Shown here piece by piece: positions 25,926 through 34,955 of a DNA stretch of 41,383 bases (its first letter is position 1; every line of letters starts with the position of its first letter). The DNA comes from Marinobacter sp. (GTDB lineage Bacteria > Pseudomonadota > Gammaproteobacteria > Pseudomonadales > Oleiphilaceae), in contig NZ_JACUUB010000020.1 in the NCBI RefSeq assembly GCF_014859525.1, positions 1 through 41,383 of the forward strand, read 5' to 3'. A program made the translations under genes and the position numbers. Below the pieces are notes generated by a model. The model made no database searches and was not told the origin of the DNA. It was given only the letters and a program-made list of their open reading frames with translations.

Positions 25926-27023
25926 CTAGTTGTTGTAGCCGGTCAGCTCCATATAACCTGCGCCAGAATGGCTGCCGGATACCGATACCGGACTTTCCCA
26001 ATAGGGAAACAAACCGTCGTTGGTGTAGTTACCTTCCGGGGCCACCAGCTCTATGTCAACATCCTGTCCCGGCACTTGCAGACGCCAACGTGTGGGCACC
26101 GGACCAGATCCGGCTGTCGGTTTCAACTGCAACTGATCCGAAGACAAGGCCCGCGGTTCGCCTGATCGCGGAATCCAGGTACCGGAGCGGAAATGGCCGC
26201 CCTCTTCACGCAACCGGAACGCCATGAGTTTATCGCCACTGTCCAGGTGCAGGGCAAACCAGTCCCAGCCCTGTTGACCGGCCTTCAGAAACTGGCTGCT
26301 CCACTCCCGATCAAACCAGGCCTTGCCCTGCACGTTCAGGTCTTTATCCGCCAGTGTCACCGTGCCCGTCACCTCGATATCAACCAGACTGAAGTACATG
26401 GAGCCTTCGCCACTGGCGGATTTGGCGCTGAAACCCTGGTCACCATGGGCCACGGGCAGGCCCTTAACGCTCAGCTCCAGATCAAAGGCCCAATAACCCT
26501 GCTGGCCAGGCTGGCCCTGGCTGACGGTTAGCTGCCATTGGTTCGGATGATCACCTGCCGCCATCCGCCAGTGGTCCAACCAAACCTCGAACGGCTCCGC
26601 GATGGCACCGGCCTGGCCAAGGTCGCCCCGGGCCAGGCGTTCCTGAAACCAGTGCTGGCCCTGATGGCTAACCGCCGCGTGCGCCATCCAGGCGGCCTGC
26701 ATGGGCCAGGCTGAGGGCTCTGGCGGGGTAGCGTCCGTCGAGCGCGGCTCAAGCGCCTGGCGGAACTGTGTCCATTGCAGTCCCAGCGGATCACCGGCCT
26801 CGGTTTCCAGGTTGGCGGTCAGATACCACCATTCAATGCGATGGGCCGGATGCGCACCAAAATCCTCCGGGAACACGAGAACGTCGCCAGGCGCTGGCTG
26901 TTCAAACCCCAGTGAGCCATCCCTGCTGTCCGCCAGCCCGGCAAATCCGGCTTCGCTGTCCGGTTTGGAACAACCGGTTACCAGCCACACCATCGCTACC
27001 ATACTCAACCACCAGCATCTCAT
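25926..27023 (-). CDS. AttH/CrtC-like (lipocalin-type) lipoprotein
   Basis: Protein of 365 aa. The N-terminus MRCWWLSMVAMVWLVTGC is a lipoprotein signal peptide with acylated Cys18. The mature part has the AttH/carotenoid-hydratase-like core: VFPEDFGAHPAHRIEWWYLTANLETEAGDPLGLQWTQF (residues about 55-95), then GKAWFDREWSSQFLKAGQQGWDWFALHLDSGDKLMAFRL, both hallmarks of this twin-lipocalin fold. In Vibrio anguillarum AttH is encoded with the ABC exporter AttEFG. Start ATG 27023 follows GGGAGG and overlaps the permease stop (ATGA). The frame start at 27179 is rejected. It probably binds or modifies a lipophilic substrate at the periplasmic membrane face; the substrate is unknown. Confidence 0.88.
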   Translation of the reverse strand: MRCWWLSMVAMVWLVTGCSKPDSEAGFAGLADSRDGSLGFEQPAPGDVLVFPEDFGAHPAHRIEWWYLTANLETEAGDPLGLQWTQFRQALEPRSTDATPPEPSAWPMQAAWMAHAAVSHQGQHWFQERLARGDLGQAGAIAEPFEVWLDHWRMAAGDHPNQWQLTVSQGQPGQQGYWAFDLELSVKGLPVAHGDQGFSAKSASGEGSMYFSLVDIEVTGTVTLADKDLNVQGKAWFDREWSSQFLKAGQQGWDWFALHLDSGDKLMAFRLREEGGHFRSGTWIPRSGEPRALSSDQLQLKPTAGSGPVPTRWRLQVPGQDVDIELVAPEGNYTNDGLFPYWESPVSVSGSHSGAGYMELTGYNN

Positions 27024-29281
27024 CGCTCGCCTCCCGTTATGGTGCCGGTGACTGACGGCCGCACGGCGGGCCGCCCCAGTTGCCGGCGCATCAACAATCC
27101 GATACAGAGGCCGATCAGCAAAGCCAATCCAAGCAATTCCAGCCAGAACCCCGGGTACAAATCCAGCGGCAATGACCAACCAAAGGCCAGCGGATTAATT
27201 CGCTGCACCAGCACCCAGGTCAATCCAATGCCCACCGGCAATGCCAGTGCCGCCGCCGACACCGAGACGGTTAACGCCAGTGTCAGCAGGCTCAGAAAGA
27301 TCCCGGTCCGGGCCGTGCCCCACACGGCCAATAACCGGAAATACCAAAGCCGCGTCGACAGAAACACCCACCCCATCAGCAACAGCGCAACCGCTGCCAA
27401 AACAAGCGTCAGCATGGTCATGGCCCGGGTCAGCATAAAGGTTTGCTCAAATACCCGATTGGCGAGATCCCGGATCGAACGATTGTCCCTTAACGTGAGC
27501 GCGGGCTCCTGCCAAAGTGCAGACAGGGCCTCGGTAATCACCTCAATGTCGACCTCACCCGGAGAGATCGAAAAACTTTCAAACGACACCGAAAAGTCGT
27601 CGGGTAACTGATCCGCCGCCAGCAGTATCTCGCCCGCCGGGCGGCCATAATCCGGATAAACGCCCAACACCGGCAGGCGCAATGACTGGCCGGCCAGCGT
27701 TAACTGGACCGAATCACCGGCAGCCAACTCGTGCCGATAGGCCAGTTGCTCATTAACCATCACGCCTTGCCCTGCGGCGAGCCGCTGCCAGGGTTGCCCG
27801 GCGCTCTCGATCAGCCGCCAGTCCGACACGAGCGCACCCACCGGAGCCACCGCAAAGATATCAACAGACTGCTCGTGACCGCTCACGTCGAGCTGCCCTT
27901 GCCCACGCAATACCCGGTGCCAGATGGCACCGGATGACTCTGGAAGATTCTGCTCCAGCCAATCCACAGCCACCTGGCCGTCGGCATCGGTGGGCACTTC
28001 CAGGTAATAGTCGGCCGACAACCGCTGCCCCAACCAGTGATCAAAGGTGGCTTCAAACGTGGTCACCAGGGCTTGCACCGCCAGCACCATGGCCAGCGAC
28101 AGTTGCAACGCCACCAGCGGTAAAGCCAGGCGACGACACAACACACCGAACTCCGCCCACCACCAGCGTCGGAAGGGCTGCTTGCTGGCCTGCGCCAATC
28201 GGGACGACAATACCGACAAGCACCAGGGCATCAGCAAGCCAGCGCCGGCCAACATCAAAGCCACCGAGCCAAACAGGAACAACAAGTTAGCCGCCAGCCA
28301 TACGCCTGCGCCCCCTGCCACGAGCAACAGTAAAGAGAGCCCGCCAGACCGATTTGCGACAGCAAAGGCTTTGCGCAGTTTTTCAGGGATCAGCCAATCG
28401 ACCGCACACACCAGCAACAACAAGGTGACCATCACCAAAGCAGGCATCAGCCAGGAATTGCCAGACGTCACAAACTGACGGCTGTCGAACAACCCCTCCA
28501 TCACGCTGGCAAAGCCACCGGCCAGGGCGTTGGCAAGCAGTTGGCCCAGCAGAATGCCCGGCATCAGGGTAAGCGCGGCCAGGCCGACCAGTTCTGCCAC
28601 CAGATGCCCGCGCACCCGCCTTGGTGACACACCAAACCGATGCAGCAGAGCAAAACTGTCACGCCGTTGAGACAGCGACAACAGGTACACACTGCGCAGT
28701 AACAAGCCGGTGATCAGCAACACCAGCACACTCAAAGCGTCTAGATTGAGCAGAAAACTGTCGCCCAATTGCCCGGTGTCCGGTGCCAGAGAAAAATCGG
28801 TTATGCGGTAGTCAGCAGAAAGCTCTCCGGTGTCTGGATCAACGATCAAAAACAACTGTGCTTGCCGGGCCGGCAGCGCGGCTGCGTCGGCAATGTCCAT
28901 AAACGGATCACCACGCAGCGGCTGACCATCAAAACTGACCACATCGGCCTGTCCCTGAAAGCACAGCGCCGCCAATGGATCGACCCCGATTACCCGCCGC
29001 GATTCGCCCTCTGGCAACACCTCCAGCCAGGGCATCAGGCAAAGGCCCTGGCGCCTCAAGGTGACAAAATCCTCAACACTCAAGGCAGCGCCATCGACCC
29101 GTTGTACCTGATACCGGGCCTCGACCACACGTTCACTTTGGCTAAGGCTGGCTCTGGCCTGACTGGTGAGGTGATAAATACCGGTCCACAGTGCCGTGGC
29201 CATCAGCATCAACAACGCCAACGCAATGCCTTGCCAGGGGTGTCGCCGGTAGTGGCTCAACAAGGCAGAAAAGGCCGTCAT
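27020..29281 (-). CDS. FtsX-type ABC transporter permease (AttF/AttG-like)
   Basis: Membrane protein of 753 aa. One TM lies near the N-terminus (QGIALALLMLMATALWTGIYHL), then a large periplasmic region, an FtsX-like helix block around residues 210-390, a second periplasmic domain, and a C-terminal FtsX block (TMLTLVLAAVALLLMGWVFL through LLGLALLIGLCIGLLMRRQLG). The doubled FtsX layout matches exporters of the AttEFGH and YbbAP type, where the permease moves or extracts lipophilic cargo rather than simply pumping solutes. Start at ATG 29281 overlaps the ATPase stop (ATGA); the frame runs to 29389. Next gene is the AttH-like lipoprotein, with a second ATGA overlap. Confidence 0.9.
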   Translation of the reverse strand: MTAFSALLSHYRRHPWQGIALALLMLMATALWTGIYHLTSQARASLSQSERVVEARYQVQRVDGAALSVEDFVTLRRQGLCLMPWLEVLPEGESRRVIGVDPLAALCFQGQADVVSFDGQPLRGDPFMDIADAAALPARQAQLFLIVDPDTGELSADYRITDFSLAPDTGQLGDSFLLNLDALSVLVLLITGLLLRSVYLLSLSQRRDSFALLHRFGVSPRRVRGHLVAELVGLAALTLMPGILLGQLLANALAGGFASVMEGLFDSRQFVTSGNSWLMPALVMVTLLLLVCAVDWLIPEKLRKAFAVANRSGGLSLLLLVAGGAGVWLAANLLFLFGSVALMLAGAGLLMPWCLSVLSSRLAQASKQPFRRWWWAEFGVLCRRLALPLVALQLSLAMVLAVQALVTTFEATFDHWLGQRLSADYYLEVPTDADGQVAVDWLEQNLPESSGAIWHRVLRGQGQLDVSGHEQSVDIFAVAPVGALVSDWRLIESAGQPWQRLAAGQGVMVNEQLAYRHELAAGDSVQLTLAGQSLRLPVLGVYPDYGRPAGEILLAADQLPDDFSVSFESFSISPGEVDIEVITEALSALWQEPALTLRDNRSIRDLANRVFEQTFMLTRAMTMLTLVLAAVALLLMGWVFLSTRLWYFRLLAVWGTARTGIFLSLLTLALTVSVSAAALALPVGIGLTWVLVQRINPLAFGWSLPLDLYPGFWLELLGLALLIGLCIGLLMRRQLGRPAVRPSVTGTITGGER

Positions 29282-29955
29282 AATCCAGACTGGCCGGTGT
29301 TCTGATCGGCTGCCTGGTGCGCAAGATCGAGGATCTTCTCGCAACGCGACGCCAACTCCGGATCGTGGGTGGCCAGGATCAAACCGCATCCGGTTTCCGC
29401 CTGCAGGCGGAACAGGCTATCGGCCACATCATCCGCGGTAACCCGATCCAGACTTCCTGTGGGTTCGTCCGCCAGAATCAGGCTTGGCGACATGGCAAAC
29501 ACCATCGCCAGAGCAGCGCGCTGGCGCTGACCGCCAGATACCTGATCCGGGAAACGCTGCGCCAGAGCGCCGATGTCCAGAACATCGAGCCAGTGCTGAC
29601 AGCGAGATTCTGGCTGGCCAGCCAGAGACGCCCGGAGCCGCACGTTGTCCAATAACGACAGGGCCGGCATCAGATTGGCTTCCTGAAACACCACGCCGAT
29701 GCGTTCACGGCGCAGCTGTTGCCAGTCGATTTGCCGATGATCCTGGCCGAACAGGGTCAGCTCGCCGGCATCCGGTTGCTCCAGGCCACACAGAATGTTC
29801 AACAGTGTGGATTTGCCCGAGCCAGATCGGCCCATCAGGGCCAGGGAGCCAGCCGAGTGCAGCTCGAATGACAGGTCTGCCAAGACCGGGACGGTGGCGT
29901 CACGATCGCCAAAGCTCTTGCGTAATCCACGGACCTTCAGCACGTTATCTTCCAC
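29278..29955 (-). CDS. LolD/MacB-type ABC transporter ATP-binding protein
   Basis: Cytoplasmic ATPase of 225 aa. Walker A is GRSGSGKSTLLN, the Q-loop is VVFQEANLMPALSLLDNVRL, the signature is VSGGQRQRAALAMV, Walker B is LILADEPTGSLD and the H-loop is LILATHD. The ANLMPALS and DEPTGSLD segments are typical of the LolD/MacB/FtsE clan that pairs with FtsX-type permeases. I start at GTG 29955 with GAGGGAG upstream, 20 bases after the RND gene stop; the frame to 30045 overlaps that gene and adds Arg-rich residues. It powers the permease at 27020-29281. Confidence 0.92.
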   Translation of the reverse strand: MEDNVLKVRGLRKSFGDRDATVPVLADLSFELHSAGSLALMGRSGSGKSTLLNILCGLEQPDAGELTLFGQDHRQIDWQQLRRERIGVVFQEANLMPALSLLDNVRLRASLAGQPESRCQHWLDVLDIGALAQRFPDQVSGGQRQRAALAMVFAMSPSLILADEPTGSLDRVTADDVADSLFRLQAETGCGLILATHDPELASRCEKILDLAHQAADQNTGQSGL

Positions 29956-29975
29956 CCTCGGGCTCCCTCTCTGGT

Positions 29976-32900
29976 TCAGCTCTGCAACGGTTCCGGACTT
30001 TCGCCCCGGCGCCTGGCCCGCCACTCTCGCCACTGCTCGAGCCACGACAACAGGGCCGGTATCACCAGTAACACCAGGAAGGTCGACAGCGCGAGACCGA
30101 AGGAAATGGACGTCGCCATCGGAATCAGGAACTGGGCCTGCAGTGACGTTTCAAACATCAGGGGCAACAAGCCGCCAATGGTGGTGAGCGACGTCAGCAG
30201 AACCGCCCGGACCCGTTGCACCACCGCTTCGTTAAGGGCATCGGTGATATCCAGCCCTTTCTGGCGCTGCTGATTGTAGAACGACACCAGAATGATGGCG
30301 TTGTTGACCACGATGCCAGACAGCCCGAACAGACCGAACAGCGACAAAATGGTCAGCTGCAAGCCCATCAGCCAATGCCCGATCAAACCGCCCACCAGGG
30401 CAAACGGAATGATCGCCATGACGATGAACGGCAGGCTCCAGGAGGCAAATACCCAGGCCAGCACCACGTACATCAGCACCACTCCGATCATCAGACCGGT
30501 TTTCATGTCGTCCATGGTTTCGCGCTGATCGGCCGAACGGCCTTCAAAGCTGTAACGCACGCCATAGCGACTGGCGATGTCGGGCAAGGCACCGGCCTGC
30601 AGGCTTTCGATTATGCGGTCAGTGGTGGCAATTCGGGTGTTCAGCGCCGAGGTGACTTCCACCGCCAGTTTGCCATCGGCATGGCGTAATGCCTGGAAAC
30701 CCTGCCGGTGATCCAGGTTCATCACCTGGGCCAAGGGCACAAAACGGCCATCCGGCACCCGGACGGTCATCTGTTCCAGGGTCGAATATTGTTCGCGCTG
30801 ATCCTCGGGCAACTGCACCCGGACTTCAATTTCATCGCGACCATCCTGATAGATCTGGGCGATGCGGCCGTCGAAAGCCGCTCGCAGCTGGCGACCCAAC
30901 TCGACCGTGGTCAGGCCAAGGGCTTCACCGTAGGGGCTGACCTGATAGATCAGCTGCTCCCGGCCCCAGGGCATGTCATCTTCCACATCCAGAACGCCGG
31001 GCAGGGTTCTCAGTGCCTGAGCGACTTCGTCGGCGGCCTGCTTCAGGTTCTCCGCGCTGTCGCCGGTCAGCCGGACGTTAACGTCCCGCCCCGGCGGGCC
31101 AGCCTGGCGCTCGCTGATGTTAAGCGAATCCAGCCCCGCCGGCAGCTGCAGCCGGTCGCGCCACTGCTGAATGAATTCCGGATTACGGACGGAGCGACGA
31201 TCCGACGGCACCAGCTCCACCAGCAGCGATCCCAACTCATCATCGTTGCGGGAGCTGCCCTCGGCGCCCTGAGTGGCCCCATAGGTGGTAACGGCATGCA
31301 AAATCAGATTGCCACCCAGAGCCTGTTCGGTCTCGTTCAGGGCCTGCTGCAAGTCACGCATGAAGGTTGCCACCGTGCGTTTGTCGGTGCCCGCCACAAA
31401 CTGGGCATTGGCGTAGAACACCGACGGCTCCGGGGTCGGGAAGAAGTTGAAGCCCAGCCGCCCGCCTGCCAGCAGGCCGACGGTGACAATGGCCAGCGCC
31501 AGGGCTGTGGCGACGGTGACGCCCCGGTGCTTCAGGCTATAAAAAGACAGACGCCGGAACGGGCCTTCCCGGAAGGCATCAAAGCGCCGCTCAAAACCGT
31601 TACGCCACCGGGTGACCGGATTTGGCCGTTTCGGTACCTGAGCCGACCCATGGTTTTTTTCGGTCTTGCGCTCAAAGGCATGCCGCAGATGCGCCGGCAG
31701 CACCACAAAACACTCCAGCAACGAGGCGATCAACACACAGATCATCACCAGAGGAATGTCGCCCAGGATGTTACCGATCACACCCCCCACCACCAGCAAG
31801 GGCATAAAGGCGGCCACCGTGGTCAGGGATGACGCCAGAACCGGCCAAACCATCCGTTTCGCTGCACCCTCCGAGGCGTACCTGGGATCTTCCCCCATGC
31901 GGGCATGGGCGTCAGCGTCTTCCCCCACCACAATGGCGTCATCCACAATCACACCCAGCGCCATGATCAGCGCAAACAGCGAAATCATGTTGATGGAGCC
32001 ACCAATCAGCCAAAGCACCGCCAGTGCCGCCAGGAAGGCGGTGGGTATTCCAACGGCCACCCACAGCGCAACCCGACCCGGCAGGAACAGATACAGCAGC
32101 CCGATAACCAGCACCAGACCACCCAGGCCGTTGGTGACCAGCAGCGAAATGCGGTCCTGCAGCAGTTGCCAGGTTTCGTCATAGACTTCCAGTTTGATGG
32201 ACGCCGGCAACACCGGGCGGGTCTCTTCCAGCCAGGTCTCCAGCACTTTCGCCGCCGCCAGCGAGTTGCCGTTCTCCGAACGCTGCAGTTGCATCTCTAC
32301 TGCGGGCAAGCCCTGATTTTCCATCACCGTCTGATTGTCCCGGGCTTCCTGGCGGATCACCGCGATGTCACCCAACTGAAGGCGCACACGGTCACTGCTC
32401 AGCACCGGGATGGTTTCGAAGGCCTGGGGACTGCGGCGCTGCTCTATCGAACGCAGCTCCCGGGTGGCATCCTGCTGAGCCATCATGCCGGCGGGCAGAT
32501 CCCGCGACAGTGACGCTACCCGGTCGGCAATCTGCTCCAGCGACAGGCCCAGGGTTTCCAGGCGCTCCACCGGCACATCAATACTGACCTGTTGTTGCGG
32601 CAGGCCACGGATGGCGATGCGATCTATACCCCGGTCCAGCAACTCGTCTTCAAATCGGTACACCAGGTTGCGCAGCTCGCTGCGATCAACATCGCCATAC
32701 ACCAACAGGCGGGCAACCGGTTCGTAGCGTTCGATTCTCGACACCTGGGGTTCTTCGGCATCTGCCGGCAGATTATTGAACTCATCCACCTGTTGGCGCA
32801 CATCGTCCACGGCCTGGATCGGATCGGTGCCTTCATGGAACTCCAGGGTGATTGAGGAAATACTCTGGGCTGAGGTGGAGGTCATCCGTTTCAGGCCATC

Positions 32901-33134
32901 AATACTGCGCAGGCGCTGCTCCAGCGGATCGGTGATACCCCGTTCAACGTCCTCCGCAGAAGCGCCACTCCAGACCACCCGCACGCTGACCACGTCCAGG
33001 GCAAAGGTGGGGAAAAACTGGATGTTCATCCGGCTCAGCGCCAGTACACCACCCAGGATCATCACCAGCATAACGAGATTGCCGGCGACCCGATGGTGAA
33101 CAAAAAATCCGATCACGCCCTTTTTGCGCCTCAC
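29976..33134 (-). CDS. RND-family efflux pump inner-membrane subunit (first system)
   Basis: Trimeric proton-antiport pump subunit of 1052 aa with the usual two halves of six TM helices and large periplasmic domains. The helix-4 proton-relay motif is MALGVIVDDAIVVGED (near residue 396), with the two Asp residues. The N-terminus FFVHHRVAGNLVMLVMILGG matches ACR_tran proteins. The C-terminal half has FGLSGIVVNNAIILVSFYN. Start ATG 33134 overlaps the adaptor stop by four bases. The ABC genes follow after 20 bases. Substrate cannot be read; no outer-membrane channel gene is present in the window. Confidence 0.92.
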   Translation of the reverse strand: MRRKKGVIGFFVHHRVAGNLVMLVMILGGVLALSRMNIQFFPTFALDVVSVRVVWSGASAEDVERGITDPLEQRLRSIDGLKRMTSTSAQSISSITLEFHEGTDPIQAVDDVRQQVDEFNNLPADAEEPQVSRIERYEPVARLLVYGDVDRSELRNLVYRFEDELLDRGIDRIAIRGLPQQQVSIDVPVERLETLGLSLEQIADRVASLSRDLPAGMMAQQDATRELRSIEQRRSPQAFETIPVLSSDRVRLQLGDIAVIRQEARDNQTVMENQGLPAVEMQLQRSENGNSLAAAKVLETWLEETRPVLPASIKLEVYDETWQLLQDRISLLVTNGLGGLVLVIGLLYLFLPGRVALWVAVGIPTAFLAALAVLWLIGGSINMISLFALIMALGVIVDDAIVVGEDADAHARMGEDPRYASEGAAKRMVWPVLASSLTTVAAFMPLLVVGGVIGNILGDIPLVMICVLIASLLECFVVLPAHLRHAFERKTEKNHGSAQVPKRPNPVTRWRNGFERRFDAFREGPFRRLSFYSLKHRGVTVATALALAIVTVGLLAGGRLGFNFFPTPEPSVFYANAQFVAGTDKRTVATFMRDLQQALNETEQALGGNLILHAVTTYGATQGAEGSSRNDDELGSLLVELVPSDRRSVRNPEFIQQWRDRLQLPAGLDSLNISERQAGPPGRDVNVRLTGDSAENLKQAADEVAQALRTLPGVLDVEDDMPWGREQLIYQVSPYGEALGLTTVELGRQLRAAFDGRIAQIYQDGRDEIEVRVQLPEDQREQYSTLEQMTVRVPDGRFVPLAQVMNLDHRQGFQALRHADGKLAVEVTSALNTRIATTDRIIESLQAGALPDIASRYGVRYSFEGRSADQRETMDDMKTGLMIGVVLMYVVLAWVFASWSLPFIVMAIIPFALVGGLIGHWLMGLQLTILSLFGLFGLSGIVVNNAIILVSFYNQQRQKGLDITDALNEAVVQRVRAVLLTSLTTIGGLLPLMFETSLQAQFLIPMATSISFGLALSTFLVLLVIPALLSWLEQWREWRARRRGESPEPLQS

Positions 33135-34372
33135 GATGACGGCTCCGCGTCATCGCTTGCCAGATCGACCTTCAAGCCAGTCATGGCGTTGGGCAGGTGG
33201 GTGATAATCAGCTGAGCACCCGGGGGCAAGTCGTCTCCGGCAATGAGCAGCCGACGTTCGCCGTTGCTGGCAATGGCCTCACCGACCCGTTCCACCTGCA
33301 CCCGCCGCATACGGCGGTCATCGGTCATCAGATACACACTGTCGGCTCCGTACAGGGCACTGAAAGGTATTTCAACGGTCCTATCTCTGGCCGGTCGTTC
33401 CAGCACCAGAGGCAGCAAAGCGCCAGGCCGCAAACCTGCCGACTCACCCTGCAGCACCAACACCGCCTCGGTGCCGGCGGGATCAGACAGGCCGGCAAAG
33501 CGACTCAGCACAAACCGGTGCTCGCCGGCCCGGGAATGGGCACTCAGGATTTCGCCCCGATTCAACGCGGCCATCAACTCATCCTGGAACACTTGCGGAA
33601 CCCGGGCCCGGACTTCCAGCCCCGTCACCGGGTACAGCGACAGCAATGCCTGATTGCGCGACACCTGATCACCCACGGCCACCTGAACCTGGGTCACAAC
33701 ACCGTCAAAGGGCGCCAGTACCCGAGCCCGGGCACTGTCTCTTTCGGTCGCAGCCAGATTGGCTTGCGCCTGAGACAACCTGGCTTGCAGGCTTTGCAGA
33801 CGGGCCGGGTGCTCCTCAATGGCACGCTCGCGGGTGCTCACCGTTAATTCCGCGCGGGCGCGGGCATCCGTCGCGGTTTCCAGATTTTCCCGGGACGCCA
33901 GATTGCGCGCTACCAGAGACTCGATACGTTCAAACTGCCGGTTGGCGTTGTCGGCGATGGCTCGCTCACTGGCCAAGGCCTTCTGATCATTGCGGTGACG
34001 CACCTGCTCGGAACGGATCTGCGCCTGCAGATCGTCAACCTGGGACTGTGCCTGTGCCAGCACCGGCTCGATATCGGCAGCGTCCAGCGCCAGCAACAGG
34101 TCGCCCCGCGCGACCCGGGCACCTTCTGCCGCCGGGCGTTCTGCAATCCGTCCGGCCAGGGTCGCGGTGATGTTCTGTTGGTCCGGGGCCACAACCTCTC
34201 CATACAAGGGTAAAACCGGCACGCGGCTGGCCGGCTCTACTGGCTGAACCTCAACCCGCCAACTGCGCTCGGTTGCGGTTACCTCTGCGGGTTCCGGACG
34301 GGTTGCTTTCAGAATCATGAAACCGGCGATGCCAGCCGCGATAATGATCAAGGGTATCAAACGTTTCAACAT
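33131..34372 (-). CDS. RND efflux periplasmic adaptor protein (first system)
   Basis: Membrane-fusion adaptor of 413 aa. One N-terminal TM helix (RLIPLIIIAAGIAGFMIL) anchors it. Next comes a barrel-sandwich half-motif LAGRIAERPAAEGARVARGDLLLALD, a long alpha-helical hairpin (about residues 100-190, heptad-like with many Gln, Arg and Glu), and the second half-motif ARVLAPFDGVVTQVQVAVGDQVSRNQAL. The C-terminal beta domains complete the MFP fold. It bridges the RND pump to an outer-membrane channel. ATG 34372 has a weak ribosome site. It is first in the five-gene operon. A divergent ion-channel gene starts 132 bases away. Confidence 0.92.
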   Translation of the reverse strand: MLKRLIPLIIIAAGIAGFMILKATRPEPAEVTATERSWRVEVQPVEPASRVPVLPLYGEVVAPDQQNITATLAGRIAERPAAEGARVARGDLLLALDAADIEPVLAQAQSQVDDLQAQIRSEQVRHRNDQKALASERAIADNANRQFERIESLVARNLASRENLETATDARARAELTVSTRERAIEEHPARLQSLQARLSQAQANLAATERDSARARVLAPFDGVVTQVQVAVGDQVSRNQALLSLYPVTGLEVRARVPQVFQDELMAALNRGEILSAHSRAGEHRFVLSRFAGLSDPAGTEAVLVLQGESAGLRPGALLPLVLERPARDRTVEIPFSALYGADSVYLMTDDRRMRRVQVERVGEAIASNGERRLLIAGDDLPPGAQLIITHLPNAMTGLKVDLASDDAEPSS

Positions 34373-34504
34373 AGCCAGGTTTCTTGTCCAAGGTGACAGG
34401 GGCGCGCCAACGCATCAAAACTACTATACAATTTTCCGGGTCGTCCGGATTACTCATGCCCTGCGGCCAATTCTCACAGGCATGCTCTGAAGGAACCCGA
34501 TTCA

Positions 34505-34951
34505 ATGCAGAACACCTACGACACGCTCTTGAACGTTACCCTGCTCAACTGCGCGTTGGTATGCATTGTGGTCGTCATCCACAACGAAACTCTGCTCCGG
34601 CTGAGCACCGTCCTGAGCAAGATGCGCAGAAGCCCGCATTTTCGGATGATCATCGCGGTGCTCGGATGCCTGGCTGCACACGCCCTTCAGGTCTGGATCT
34701 TCGCAACCGCCTTTTATTTTATGCACCACGCTGAGGGCTGGGGTCAGCTGGTGGGCAATTTCAATGGCAGCCTGCTGGACTGCGTGTACTTCTCGTTCAC
34801 AACATTCACCACTCTGGGCTACGGAGATATCGAAGCCTTTGGTCAACTCCGTTATCTGACCGGCGTTGAAGCGCTCACCGGTTTTCTGATGATCACCTGG
34901 AGCGCCTCATTCCTGTTCCTGGAGATGCAACGTTACTGGCCAACCCGTTAG
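34505..34951 (+). CDS. Small two-pore-helix potassium-channel-like protein
   Basis: Membrane protein of 148 aa. There are three hydrophobic segments, near residues 8-25, 42-65 and 115-140, and between the last two the pore loop TTFTTLGYGDIEAF carries the K+ selectivity filter TLGYGD. This matches the Ion_trans_2 fold, with one extra N-terminal helix and no cytoplasmic RCK/TrkA domain. The C-terminus is short (LEMQRYWPTR). It stands between the two RND operons and converges with the second. Potassium selectivity is inferred from the filter. Confidence 0.88.
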   Translation: MQNTYDTLLNVTLLNCALVCIVVVIHNETLLRLSTVLSKMRRSPHFRMIIAVLGCLAAHALQVWIFATAFYFMHHAEGWGQLVGNFNGSLLDCVYFSFTTFTTLGYGDIEAFGQLRYLTGVEALTGFLMITWSASFLFLEMQRYWPTR

Positions 34952-34955
34952 CCGG

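Noticed and set aside
30708..31832. A 374-codon plus-strand frame opposite the first RND pump
   Set aside because: Antisense shadow of the pump gene; composition is low complexity and no domain is recognisable.
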